Positions 11,954 to 23,598 of a DNA stretch of 64,000 nt are shown here, piece by piece. The DNA is from Diospyros lotus (Eukaryota; Streptophyta; Magnoliopsida; Ericales; Ebenaceae), in the NCBI RefSeq assembly GCF_014633365.1, contig NC_068351.1, positions 14,886,907 through 14,950,906 on the forward strand, given 5' to 3'. Each line of letters starts with the position of its first letter. Position 1 is the first letter of the stretch. The notes under the pieces were generated by a model. That model did no database searches. It was not told the origin of the DNA and saw only the letters and a list, made by a program, of their open reading frames with translations. The position numbers were made by a program, and so were the translations under genes.

Positions 11954-14333
11954 TAGTGGTGTGCAAAATTTCGATTTAACCAAAATAACTAAATCGAATC
12001 AATTGAAATTATTGATTCAATTCAATTTTTGATAAGGTTCAAAAAAAAAAAATTGTGGCAAATTTGGTTGTTTTAGTTCAATTTGATTCGATTTTTGTGT
12101 TGAAAAAAACTAAAATAACCAAATTGACAAAAATTTCAAAACTACGTTTTTTTTTACTTGTAGTGTTGCACTGAAGAAGAAAATAATAAGAACAAAAGAA
12201 AGGAAAAACAGAAGAAGAACCAACCAAACAGATCTTTCCTTCTGCCTTCGTCTTCACCTTCAACTATCGTCCTTGCTCCCGTCTCTCGTCTGATATTTTA
12301 TTCTTGTGTTTAGTTTTGATGATGAATAATAAATTAATTTATACCCTAAGTCATAAGTCAAGTTTATGGTTTTCAACAAAAATCAATTTTAAGAACTTTG
12401 TTAAAATAAAAACCAAAAGAATTATATTCTTATACATACATGGAGATTTGCACAAACAAGAATTATGATGAAATCCCATAAATGATTTTTAAAAATTAGT
12501 TTTGAACTGTTGGTCGAAATGAAGGTAAAATTTTCAAAGGCAAAAGACCATCAATTGATGATGAAAATCAATTATATTTTGATGATGAAATTATTGTGTA
12601 AATGGCTTTTAACTTTGTGCTCCAAATTACTTTTATATAATCTATTAAGCATAAAAATTAAAACTATTTTCATCATGCAATCTAATGTAAAAAATCTTGT
12701 GATAAATTTATTGATAATATTTGGAATATTATGTTTTTATTTGATTAAAAATATTATATCAATGAATTTTGAAGTGGAGAAAAAGTTTCAAATTGATTTT
12801 TTGGCCATTGCTACAGCAATTTTCGGTTGCTACATTAATTTTCGACAGCTATAATACTTTGCTACAGTAGCGGTCGACTGTTTCTTATAGGTAGTCGATT
12901 ATTTTCTCTTATACTGTCGATCGTTTGTTTAAATCGATCAATCATTTTTTATGCGAGCTCTCTATTATTTGATGTCAACTGTAGTTTGAATTTTTGAGCT
13001 AACCGATCGACCGATTACTTGAACCAGTCAATCGTTTATGTCATAGAAAGTTCCAATGGCTAGTTTTTTCACTCACCCAAAGTGTTCTTCCCACTACCAA
13101 CAGCTATATTCTTAAAAAAACCCACAAAGCACTATAAACAAAGAGTAAATGGATGAATCAAGTGAACTAAGATGATTGATTTCAAGTTTTCAACTGTTTA
13201 TTCTTTCAAGAGCTTAATTGTTTCATTTGTTCTTCATTTTTGTCTCTAAAGATTTTGATTATCATTTGTATTATTTTGTTCAAACCTTTATTTTGAGAAA
13301 TCTTGTAACTAAGAGTGTCTACTCTTAGATCATATCTTTGGTATCATTCCTGATTTTTCTAACAATATTGCTAGAGAGTCTACATTGATTATAGGAGATT
13401 GTATTTCCTAATTTGTTGCTATAAAGCTTACTTAGTTGTAATACCTAACTTATTGTTACAGAACTTGCTTATTTAAGTAAGAGATTTTATATTCCTAACT
13501 TGTTGCTAGAGGGCCTATTTGGAGAGATAGTAGAATTATAGTAAATTGGTTGAAAAATCCTTAGTGAGAAGTTAAATGAGTGGATTAGACTTGGTTTAAG
13601 CCGAACCACTATAAATCGGGTTGTCTCTCTTTTGATTTTGTTCTTATTTTATTTCTTGTGCTAAGAAATTTCATCACTTTCATTAAAATCTTATTTTTCA
13701 TAAAAAAATATTCTCCAAATTCAATCAAATATTTAATCAACCTAATTCACCCTATCTTGGGTATTGGTGTCATTGCTATACAATTCTAATATCGTCAACC
13801 CGAACTGAAGAGCAGATTTTTCCGTTGGTTGTTGCCATTTCAACCAATCCCAACTCTTTCTTTTTGCTTTGACTGGTGACTCGTGAGTCGCAACCAACCC
13901 ATTTTTCCCCTTTTCTTACTTGCGAGTCACAATCGACCCACCCACCATTCCCTTTCCTCTTTACTCCTACCACTCACGATTGACCCACATTTTCCTATCT
14001 TTTCTTCTTTTTTTCAATCGATGACCCACAAATGTGACTTTCAGAGTTTGTAATCCTTGTAGTTTCAATCTTTAATTATTCAAGTTAGGGTTTTTATTTT
14101 TTAATTATTTTAGTATGGATTTTTTATGATATATATATATATATTATGATGGATTCTTGTAGCTTCGGTTTGATCATATAAATTTTGTTGGTTTTTTTAA
14201 TTTGTTCAATTTTCCAGTTTTATTAGTTTTTTTTCAATTTTATCAGTTTGTTCGTTTTTTTTTTTGGTTTATTTTATCGGTTCAATTTTTTAATTTATTC
14301 AATTTAAGCATTTCAACCAAATGCTCGCTCCTA
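11954..14333. mobile_element. hAT-like non-autonomous remnant split by a solo LTR
   Basis: Left end TAGTGGTGTGCA and right end (reverse complement) TAGGAGCGAGCA are diverged versions of the hAT terminal motif seen cleanly at 17868 and 62719. Both subterminal regions carry many short AATTGAA/CGAATC/ATCGGTTC motifs, as in those elements. The centre is a solo LTR at 12291-13791. Outside it, the CTTCGTCTTCACC-type stretch at 12246-12260 resembles the interior of the 17868 element. No 8-bp TSD could be found, so this is an old or misdrawn copy. Confidence 0.45.
12291..13791 (+). mobile_element. Solo LTR, family S copy 1 (TG...TA ends)
   Basis: Starts TGATATTTTATTCTT and ends GCTATACAATTCTAATA, flanked by a perfect 5-bp TSD TCGTC (12286-12290 and 13792-13796). 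A second copy with the same ends is at 57736-59132, and a third, minus-oriented and interrupted, at 36881-52532. The shared open stretch at 12510-12854 is conserved only because the DNA is repeated; I do not regard it as a gene. A phrase near the 3' end (AAGCCGAACCACTATA) resembles the R/U5 part of plant Copia LTRs of the SIRE type. Length 1501 bp. Confidence 0.85.
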
Positions 14334-14826
14334 TGTGTTACCACTCTCCTTGTTTATTTGCTTCACTTGTCCTCCCAAAATTCCAATTCATAATAATGTA
14401 TTATTTAAGATGTTTTTAGGTTATTTAGAAGGCAGGACTATTTAACCCAAAAAATAAATAAATAAATAAAGAAGGAATAATGCATGACCATAGATTTTAA
14501 GATTGAGATTTTTGATAAGGTTGAATCTTTAATACTAGATAAAACAACCCTAAATCGAATCATCTAATAATAATAAAATAATTTTATACAATTAATCAAT
14601 TCTAAAATAAATAATCAAAGTCTAACTATTTTTTATAATATGCTCTCAAAGAGATACCAAGGCTCAATCTTAGTGTTAGAGTAGTTGTAATGTCACGAGA
14701 GATCATCTTATTCCCTTTTCCCCTTCATCTTGCATCATATTCTTTTAAATATATTTATATAATATGTTTATTCAACATAATTAACTAACAATCATCATGC
14801 CTAAATCTTATGTTACCTAAATCTTA
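14334..14826. other. Intergenic stretch
   Basis: AT-rich, with an (AAAT)n run at about 14445-14470. No gene or repeat boundary recognised. Confidence 0.5.
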
Positions 14827-15331
14827 TGTTGCGTTTTCTTTGAGTTTTAATTTTTAGTTTTGAATTTATTTTTAATTTTTTATTTTAATAGTTTGCTTTC
14901 AGAAAATAGAAAGCACGTCCTGTTTATTATTTTGAAAAATTATTTCTCAAAATAGAAAATTAAAAAATGTATTCTATTTGAAATTTTGAGAATAATTTTT
15001 TAATAACATTTTATTCAATAAATTTGATTATTCAATAAATTAGAACTATTTAATGCTAATATATTATTAAAAAAATCTATACATTTTAAAGTTAGTGAAT
15101 CTTACAACATTTTTTTCCATTACAAGAATAAAATATGAATAAATAAATAAATTACCTCATCTTTTCTGTATTTTGATTGTTTTGGTTATTTTCAATCAAA
15201 ATAATTTTTTTGTTATTTTAAGTTTTTTTATAATTTTTTTATTATTTTTAAAAATAGCAAAATAAAGTATTTTTACTATTTTAGAAAACTAAAAATTAAA
15301 AATGATCTGAAAACAGTAAAAAGAACGAACC
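14827..15331. mobile_element. Harbinger/Tourist-like MITE, copy 1
   Basis: Inverted ends TGTTGCGTTTTCTTTG and (reverse complement) GGTTCGTTCTTTTTAC, 3-bp TSD TTA at 14824-14826 and 15332-15334, 505 bp, no coding. The same element is present at 45441-45967 with better-preserved ends, which supports the call. TTA/TAA duplications are typical of the PIF/Harbinger superfamily. Confidence 0.8.
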
Positions 15332-15715
15332 TTAAATTTTCATATTTTTACTCAAAAACATTAACAAACCTTGATCCGTGTTTATAATGCATCAAACAAA
15401 ACATTGGCATATGCAGAGGCATCACTCTTCACTGGCTAAAAGAAGTTAATGAGCATTTATCATCTTACTAAATCCTTTAATTATTTTATCAAACATGTAT
15501 AATTATGTTGGACAAAATAAGCATTAATATTATATGTATCACAAAAATTCTTACAATTCTCATAAATCTCCTTCAATTATTCATGTATTCTCCTCGATCA
15601 TTATCTTTCATATTTTGTGATTTCCTTCTTTTGAACTTGGTTATATTTCTCAAATTTCATTGTGGCCAATCATGCTAATGTGGGTTATGTGAGGCCAATG
15701 ACATTTATAAGCTAC
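15332..15715. other. Intergenic stretch left of the nested retrotransposon
   Basis: Unique-looking AT-rich sequence. It continues at 24138 once the retrotransposon at 15721-24132 is removed. No open frame. Confidence 0.5.
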
Positions 15716-16289
15716 ATATATGATGATGCAGAACCAATCACCTTCTTCTATCTCGGATCAAGTACCTGCAAAAAGGGTGGGGATTTGCTCCCTGTGATCC
15801 CTCCGACGCTTAAGTCAGTTCATATGGTTATAAATTGAAGATAATAATAGAAAAAGTAAAAAAGTCTCTTAGGAGTCAGATCCCCTTACCTGTAGAGGCT
15901 GTCCTCTATTTATAGATGTCCCTTGGCCTTTTTTTTAGGAGATAAAATATCTTTCCAAAATAGAGGCCGATCCCCTTTCCATGGGGAGAAAATATAACAT
16001 TCCCCAATGGAGATAATTCTTGAGATGTTTGAGATATTCTTGGTTGACTGAATCTTCCTCTTTATCTATTTTCAGTTCAAAATCATAATGTAGAGATTAT
16101 AAAGACACGTGGAGCTCCTAGGACTTGACATGTGACGATCGCCTATTGGCCTTTACTGGCACACATGGCTCCAAGTTAATAGTAACCTCCCAAGGGTAGC
16201 ACAATAAAATTTCCCCCTATAAATATTCCCTTATCACTTACCCCCCACTCTTTGAGTTGATCGAGCGAGGAGTTTGGGTAGCTGAAGGA

Positions 16290-16765
16290 GTAGTCGTTAA
16301 TGTTTTTCTAAGCCTTTGTAAAAAAGTTCTACTAAAAATTGGGTTAGCAGTCTCAAATGCTGAATTCACTTTTCAAATCTCCCAGTGCCTTTTCACTCTT
16401 CCCATGCAGAGGGTGATTAAGTCGCTTGAGGTGATAGAGACATTTAGAGATTTTCCTATGTTAGAGAAGGACCAGCTCTTAAATTAGTATATATATATTT
16501 TTGTTGTTATTTTTGGCCTAGGGCCGAGTAGTCGTCATTGTTTTTCTGAGCCTTTGTAAAAAAGTTCTACTAAAAATTAGGTTAGCAATCTCGAATGCTG
16601 AATTCGCTTTTCAAATCTCTCAGTGCCCTTTCACTCTTCCCATGTAGAGGGTGATTAGGTCGCTTGAGGTGATAGAGACATTCAGAGATTGTCTTATGGT
16701 AGAGAGGGGCCAGCTTTTAAATTAGTATATATATATTTTTGTTGTTATTTTTGGCCTAGGGTTGA
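16290..16765. repeat. Tandem duplication, period 238 bp
   Basis: GTAGTCGTTAATG at 16290 is repeated as GTAGTCGTCATTG at 16528, and the following sequence (AAAAAGTTCTACTAAAAATT ... TTTGTTGTTATTTTTGGCC) matches through both units with scattered substitutions. It lies next to the 3' LTR inside the retrotransposon. A short open stretch at 16257-16487 falls in the first unit; I do not call it a gene. Confidence 0.85.
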
Positions 16766-17867
16766 GGCTATGTTAGCTGAGGCTACTCACCTCATCTTCG
16801 GGGGCCGTTGGCCAAGGCTATGGCGGCCGAGGCTACGTGCCTTGTAACGGCCCGCCTCCCGGAGCCCCCGTGCACCAAGAGGATCCATGAGAGGATCATT
16901 ACTAAAATGATATCAAACAATAACATAACTACACTCTTACTAAAATCACAATCTTTTTATCATAGCACATCACATAATTGTCTTTACAAAATCATTCATC
17001 ACTTGGGCCCACCTGGGATTACATTACATACGTCAATTTAAAAAACATAAACATTAACCTTAACATAGGCACAATAACATCCAGGACCTAGTATTGGGAG
17101 AGCTCTGCATTTCTATCGTGACTCGACTATCTGGACCCAACTCTGCACATACACACCTGCAGTCTCGGGATGTTCTTACCTGTAATGATGTAAAACAAAC
17201 GTGAGTCGCGAGACTCAGCAAGCTCATGAAAGGAAGGCTATAGGTTAAAGATATGACTCTTTCCATGACACCTAATGGAATTCATGCCAATGCAACCACG
17301 CCATGTCATGAGCCATACGTGCCTTACTTCTACATACATAACATAAAGTTGACTGCACATAAGGAACCAGGGGCCCACATAAGTCATACATTGGCACCCA
17401 AGTTCCGCATACAAACCTGTTGTAGCCTAACATAGGCTACCATATCATTATCCATAAAGACTTGCTTTTTCCTGACATTAGTCAGCTTTTCCTGATACTC
17501 ATTACATGCTTTTCCTGATACCCATCATACCCTCATAGGTTATTCCTGTCTTTCATCACATTGTCATATACTTCCACAATCTTCATCATACCTTCATATG
17601 TTCTTCCTATCATTCATCACATTGTCATATACTTCCGCGATCTTGGTTTTCCCTTGGGCCAACCCTGAGCTAATATCTAAGTCGAGTCGAAGCTCACACG
17701 AGTCGGTACTCCCGACACCTGGCACGGTACTCCCATCCAGAATAACAGTAACAATAAAACCATGCGATGCAACACATAAAAAATGCAATGGCCTTTGTAG
17801 CATAAACGTGATGACAAGGCCCCCATAAACCAAGCATCAAGCCCTGCTACGCCCACATAGGAATACA

Positions 17868-18835
17868 TAGGGGTGAGCAATCGGTTATAACCGAATCGAA
17901 ACGACCAAAAATTATTAACCGAACCATATGCAATAACCGAACCGAACCATATGCAATAACCGAACCGAATCGAACCAACTAACCCAACAAACCGAAGTAA
18001 CCGAAACCGAACTAACCGAAACCTAAACCATACTAACCGAACCGAAAACCGAACCAGAGCCCAAGAGCCTAAGATGATTGCAAGAGACCGGCCTTGCTGT
18101 TGCTGCCGGCTAGGTGGCCGGCGGTTCCGATGATCGGATTCCCCCAACCACAGTGACCCATGTACCAAAAAATTAAAACCATCTAATGGTTGGATTTTAG
18201 TAGATCTACATTTCAAACTTTCAATGTAAAAGAGAAGTAGCCGAAAACTTACCGAAAAGGACGCGTGGTAAGTAGATCCAGCCTTTAATAGATCCGGCCT
18301 TCGTCTTCTTCTTCGCCATCGGCGATAGGCAGCGACAGATGGTGGAGGGAGAGAGAAGAGCCCGGCCAGTTCCTGATCTACGAAGCATCGAATCGCCTTC
18401 GTCTTCGCCATCACCATCGAAGAGCCTTCGTCATCGCCTTCGTCTTCACCATCGCCAGATCCGTGGAGACTCGAACAGTCGAACTCGAGAAGAAGAGAAG
18501 AAATGGCGAGACGAGAGAGAGAGAGAGAGAGAGAAGAACGAAGAGGAGTACAGAAATGGCCCATGGGTTGTCGTGCCCGCGTGAGGGGAGGGGGGGCAGT
18601 TCGGTTCACGCGGGGGGGGTGTGGCCGGTTCGGTTCTCCAGGAATATTTGCTACACCGGTTCAGTTTGATTTTTTGTGTATTTTTATCAAAATAACCAAA
18701 CCGAACCGAATAATCGATTTTTAAAAAAATATATAACCGAACCGAACCGCTTTTTTTGAAAAATCGAACCGAACTGATCGAACTTTTCGGTTCGGTTCGG
18801 TTAGTTCAGTTTGACCGAACTTTTGCTCACCCCTA
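17868..18835. mobile_element. hAT non-autonomous element with CCGAAC subterminal repeats
   Basis: Perfect 12-bp inverted ends TAGGGGTGAGCA / TGCTCACCCCTA, with a perfect 8-bp TSD GGAATACA at 17860-17867 and 18836-18843. Both subterminal regions are packed with CCGAAC / CGGTT motifs (about 17880-18055 and 18655-18825), the sort of repeats hAT transposases bind. The 968-bp element has no transposase. Its middle is GC-richer, with CTTCGTCTTC...CCATCG repeats, a (GA)n run near 18510-18535 and a G-rich run near 18580-18620. A 310-codon open frame that crosses the left end is an artefact. Confidence 0.92.
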
Positions 18836-20551
18836 GGAATACACACATGCAGCATGATCTAAATGCACATGTTCGCCTAGGGTACCCAAATTGGCTCTTA
18901 GACCATCCGGGTCATGTAAATGCTCACACATCCAATCACACACAAAGCATGTTTTCCCCAAATGAATGCAACCCAGCCCCCGTAGCACACATATCATGAT
19001 ATGCACAAACCAAGGTGGGAATCTAGAGTACCAGCTCTTCTGGCCCGTCTAGCGCTGATCGTAACAGCCGATGATTGGCGCTCATATATCCAGCCATCAA
19101 CTGCCATGACCCACGATCGACAGTCAGTGGCTTTGTATCCATACCCTTAGACACACTTATTGACACTATTAACTTTATATCTTCTAAACTTAACATTGCC
19201 CATCATTTCTCCATAACTTTTTATGTGCATAACAACATAACATCATGATAACATTCTCATTCGTAGAAAACCATCTCAACATACATAATAGACTTTTAAC
19301 ATGTTTCCATAATGCCATATCATGTTCTAAGAACCTAGCCCCAGTGGGTTCGGCATCATTCCTAAGGGAGGCGGAGCGATACGAAGCTCCGTGACGGTTG
19401 AAATGAAAGACACAAAGACGTCATGGCTTAGCTCTTTCCAATAACAATAAACCCATTAATAAAATAAAAGTCATAAAGTGGTTACCACGCGGATTATTAT
19501 TATTAATGCGTGGAACCGAGTCACGGTGAGGGAGGGTTTAAAATATGGAAAATAACGAACACTCTTGCAGGAAATGAAGAACATGAGGAAAAGGTTAGGA
19601 GCTTCCCTAAAATCGGCTGTTTTCAGTCTCTTTTGCGCTCCCGATGTGAATTAAAATATTTCCTAGCAAATAATACAATCGGGACTTAAATTAATTAATT
19701 CTAATTGCGTAAAATTTATAATTTAAACATATTACGCTTCTACTAATTTTTACCCACGTACCTGATCACTTTCCATGCCGAAAAATCCCAAAATTCCTTT
19801 ATTTTTCCCTTATTTTCCTTATTTTTCTTTTCTTTTCTTTCTTTCTTCTTCTTCCTCTCTTCTTCTCCTTCCCGCGCCCGCTGCTCCTGCGCCATTCTTC
19901 TTCTTCTCCCTCCATTTCATTCTTTTTCTTTTCTTCTTTCTTTTCTTCTTTCTTTTCTTCTTCTTCTTCTTCCTTGCGCACAGCTCCCTTCTGCGCACAG
20001 CCGCCACCAACCACTGCCTTGGCCAGCTTCCAAGGCTGCTCCGGCTCTCTTCGCTGCAACAGCTGCGGCCGTGCCACCACCGTCCGCTGTCAACGCCGTA
20101 AGCAACCGCGGCCTCCCTTGCTCGCCCGCTCGTCTCTACTAGCTGCTTCGGCCGCTTTGCTCGGGTGCCATGGCCGAGCTTCCCTCGGCCTGTCTCTCTC
20201 CCTCTCTCTCTCAATATTGATCTCTCCCTCTCGATCTCTCCCTTCCTCCCTTACTCGGCCGAGCCCTCTCCCTCTCCCAATCTCTCGGCCCACTGATCTC
20301 TCTCTCATTTGTTCCTTTATTTCTTCCCATCTTCTCCAATGGCTTCTCCTTTAATCTCTCTGCTCTCGGCCACTGTGCAAAACTTAACCTCCAAGCACTC
20401 GCGCACAACCACAAAAATATACATAATTAATTTGATTTATTCTTTTATTATTATGATAATTATTGTTATTATCTCTATTACCATTAACAACATATATATA
20501 TGTATTTATGTATTAATTCATTAATTTAAGTTATGTTAACATAATTTACAC

Positions 20552-20553
<2 letters not shown>

Positions 20554-20620
<67 letters not shown>

Positions 20621-20640
20621 CTCTATTATTGTTATTATTA
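20554..20640. repeat. (TTA)n microsatellite
   Basis: About twenty TTA units followed by imperfect TTATTG units, within the 5' part (minus sense) of the solo LTR. Confidence 0.95.
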
Positions 20641-21139
20641 TTGTTATTAATTTATTCCATTATTTTCATAAATACTTTCAATTAATTTAATTAATTACCT
20701 AAATTTCCTATTTCCTCAAACAATATAAATACATATACTTTCTAAAATCTCCAAATATTCAATAATGACTTCAAATATCAAAATTAATAACTTTTATTTG
20801 TCTCCAAATTTTGGGATATTACATGCCTTGTCTTCAGGGGCCGCTGGCAGAGGCTGTGGTGGCCGAGACTGCATGCTTTGTCTTCAGAGCCACTGGTGGA
20901 AGCTGTGGTGGCCGAGGTTTCCTTCTTTTGCTTGCTTTCCAAAGCTCATAAAATCTTGGCCCTTAACCAATTAGGTGTACTAGGATAAGCTCTACTATCC
21001 CGATGAGGTAGCTTTTCCATGTAGTGCTGCTTGCTTAGCGAAAATCTTGATCCTTCGATTTTTGTTGGAGGTTCTTTCTAATCCGAGAGGGGTTAAATCG
21101 AACATTCTTTTTGTTTTGGGAGTGATTCCTGAATTGATT

Positions 21140-21290
21140 CCTTAATTATTAGGGGTGGTCCCCTTTAATTCTTTGGTGGTCGAGGTGCATACCCTTGAAC
21201 TAGTTCCTTAATTATTAGGGGTGGTCCCCTTTGAGTCGTTCCTATTTTTTGGTCAGGGGTGGTCCCCTGAAGATCACGTTTGAACTTATT
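21140..21290. repeat. Short repeats with AGGGGTGGTCCCC hairpin core
   Basis: The core GGGGTGGTCCCCT occurs three times (about 21150, 21220 and 21256), twice preceded by CCTTAATTATTA. The core is nearly self-complementary. Part of the non-coding interior of the retrotransposon. Confidence 0.7.
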
Positions 21291-21326
21291 TTTCTTTGAT
21301 TTTGAGTTGTCAGGAGTTCCCCCCCC

Positions 21327-21545
21327 CCCCCCCCGAGGATCACATCTGATCATTTCATCTTGAGTGTTCGGGGGTTCGAGGCCCCCCGAGGATCACATTT
21401 GATCCTTTTGTCTTGAGTTGTCAAGGGTTCGGGGCCCCCCGAGGATCACATGTGATCCTTTGTTTTTTAGTGTTCAAGGGTTCGGGGCCCCCCGAGGATC
21501 ACATCTGATCCTTTACTCTTGCGTTGTTGAGGCTTTTCGGACCCT
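21327..21545. repeat. Four-copy tandem array, period 52-54 bp
   Basis: The phrase CGAGGATCACATCTGATC recurs at 21334, 21388, 21440 and 21493, each preceded by GTTCGGGGCCCCC (a C-run of about eighteen bases in the first unit). The GGATCACATNTGATCC core is palindromic. Confidence 0.88.
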
Positions 21546-21589
21546 TGATCTTCGTGTGCACATGCTGGCTTGGATTATAGTTGATGGCC

Positions 21590-21895
21590 GAGACTTTAAA
21601 GAATATTCATATTTTATTTTCGCGGTTCAACGAAATGCCTACGTCCGTAATCCAAAATAATGTCCATATTTTATTTTTGCAGTTCGGCGTAACACCTACA
21701 TCCGCAATTAAATAATATTCATATTTTTTTTTTACGGTTCGGTATAATGCCTACGTCTGCAATTAGAGAGAGTATTTTGTTTCCATGGTTCGGCACAATG
21801 CCTACATCTGCAATTAAAGAATAGCAATATTTTTTTTTTCCCGCGATTCGACGTAATGCCTACATCCGCAATCAGAGAGAGTATCCATATATATA
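21590..21895. repeat. Five-copy tandem array, period about 60 bp
   Basis: Units share a GGTTCGGCNNAATGCCTAC(A/G)TC(C/T)GCAATT core followed by AATATTCATATTTT-type spacers. Five imperfect copies end in an AT repeat near 21890. Non-coding, within the retrotransposon interior. Confidence 0.82.
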
Positions 21896-23598
21896 TATTT
21901 TAACCCATATCCATTCTATATCCGCACCTTTAGCAAATTTGTTCTAGATATGCTTTTTCAACAACTTAGATATGTTTCTTCAGCACCCAGATCTGGAACG
22001 TTCCAATCCATGCGCTTTTTGGGTGTGATTTTGAGTAGTTCATGGAAGAGACTCCTAAATGCTTTCGCCACTCGAACTTTTTTTGTCTTCAATTGTCAAC
22101 ACACCAGATGCTAGTTAGATAAAAAACATTGACCTCCAACACCGCGAAAAACCTGGAGAATACTCTCAACTCAAGGCTCAAACTTTGCAATCTCTACAGA
22201 TTTGAACCCGATTCAGCAAGAGGCCCCGACTACGCATGTGTAAAATCAAACAGTTATCATAATGCATCAAATCAAATAAAGTGAGTCAGATATATCCAGA
22301 ACTTCGATCCAATCTGAAACACAAATCAGCGGCCAAAACCGGCTTTGATTGGGCGATTCGCAGTAGGGTGCTTTTAGAAAGACTCGAAGAAGCATAGGAC
22401 GGTCATCCGAATTGTGATCTTCGTTGCTATTACTCGTTGATGTCGCAGCATAGCTATGTTTGAATATGAAAAGGAAGTGGGTGTGATTTGAACGAACATG
22501 CCTCTCCTTGAAAGACTACGAGAAAGCGAGATGGGAGAAGCTCAACAATAGAGGATTTGTGGCGGCAAGGCGAAGGTTCCTTTTGACTTTGGAATACAAA
22601 TCCTGAATAAGCCCAACCCTTCTTTCAACTGCATTGTGTTGTAGGTACTTGAAATAGATGTCTTTGATGTGGCGTTGGGCTTGCAAAGTTCCCCTGGGCT
22701 CCGTTCATAGCTGTCATTTTTAATGGGTCATTACCTGTTTGCTATCAAGCTTCTTTAGAAGCACTTGAAGATAATATATATGTGTATATATATAATATAT
22801 AATGTACCGCCTCACTAGCCAATTGTCGTTACCGGTCAAGGTCTTCACAAAAATCTGCATGTCGCCCCTCAGACGAAACACCAACTGCTGGGTTCATTGC
22901 TCCTGCCGACTCACGGCCTTACCGTCGCTGCTTGCTCTAGTTCCAACATTCTCCGTTGGCCTTGTCGCCGTCATCAACAGCTTCTCACAGCCGCTGTTTA
23001 CGCTATGTTTGTTCTTGGCTATTTGGGGGTCCTGTATATTTTGCATTTTTCCAAGAAAGCTTCCTCTGGAAGCTCCTTGCAACATATAATATAATATATA
23101 CATATATATGCTTAACGACACTCGGTCTAGATTTGTCTTTTTCTAATAATCAAGCTTTTGTAAAAAACTACAAAATATGTACATAGAGTGCCTCCCATGA
23201 CCTTATTTTGTATATAATATATATATATATATAATATAGCAATATTTTTCACTAGGTTCCACATAAAGCTTTTCTCAATATATTATAATATGAATGTATA
23301 TGTATATGATGTATGTATGATACAAAATAATGGTAGAATTACTTTTCTTTTTTCTACCATGCCTCAACTAGAACTTCTTACAACATATATATACATATGC
23401 ATATATGAATCTTTCAGCTTGCCCTTTCAATTATTTTCTACATAGAACAATAATTGAAAAAATAAAACCTTAGCAGGCAAAAAAATATTTAAAGAAACGA
23501 GTGTACCCATGATCCAATCAACACATACGTGTAATTGAATTGAATAGATTTCATACGGCTTGAAATTGTGCTTGGCAGACATAAAGAAAAGACGAAGG
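21896..23598. other. Unidentified interior of the LTR retrotransposon
   Basis: About 1.7 kb between the tandem arrays and the primer-binding site. It has two textures: a moderately GC-rich, unique-looking part (about 21960-22740) with no long open frame on either strand, and an AT-dinucleotide-rich part. An open stretch of 95 codons at 22802-23089 matches nothing I know. It may be decayed gag or captured host DNA; the sequence does not decide. Confidence 0.4.

Larger units (their letters stand above)
16843..20823 (-). mobile_element. Solo LTR (large Ty3/gypsy-type), family A copy 1
   Basis: Ends TGTAACGGCC...GGGATATTACA with TSD TGCCT at 16838-16842 and 20824-20828, inserted in the retrotransposon at 15721-24132. 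On the minus strand it starts TGTAATATCCC, like the plus-oriented relative at 38908-41598. The stretch around 19640-19770 matches 39605-39720 in reverse (AATTATAAATTTT, TATTTGCTAGGAAAT), confirming the family. Without the hAT insertion at 17868-18835 it is about 3.0 kb. Long pyrimidine runs at 19800-20330 create several open but low-complexity frames that I reject as genes. Confidence 0.88.

Noticed and set aside
12510..12854. Open frame conserved between the two family S LTR copies (also 57975-58214)
   Set aside because: Conservation follows from repeated DNA; the second copy is shifted and truncated, and no LTR at this position is expected to encode protein.
11954..14333. Complete hAT element with TSD
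   Set aside because: Ends agree with the hAT motif at only about eight of twelve bases and no 8-bp duplication was found, so it is listed only as a remnant.
17677..18609. Longest open frame in the window, 310 codons, minus strand
   Set aside because: It crosses the left end of the hAT element at 17868, is low-complexity (Arg/Phe/Leu-rich from GGTTCGGTT repeats), and matches no family.
19775..20414. Cluster of open frames on both strands (up to 131 codons)
   Set aside because: Produced by long CTT/TCTC pyrimidine runs in the solo LTR; Glu/Lys- or Phe/Ser-rich with no domain.
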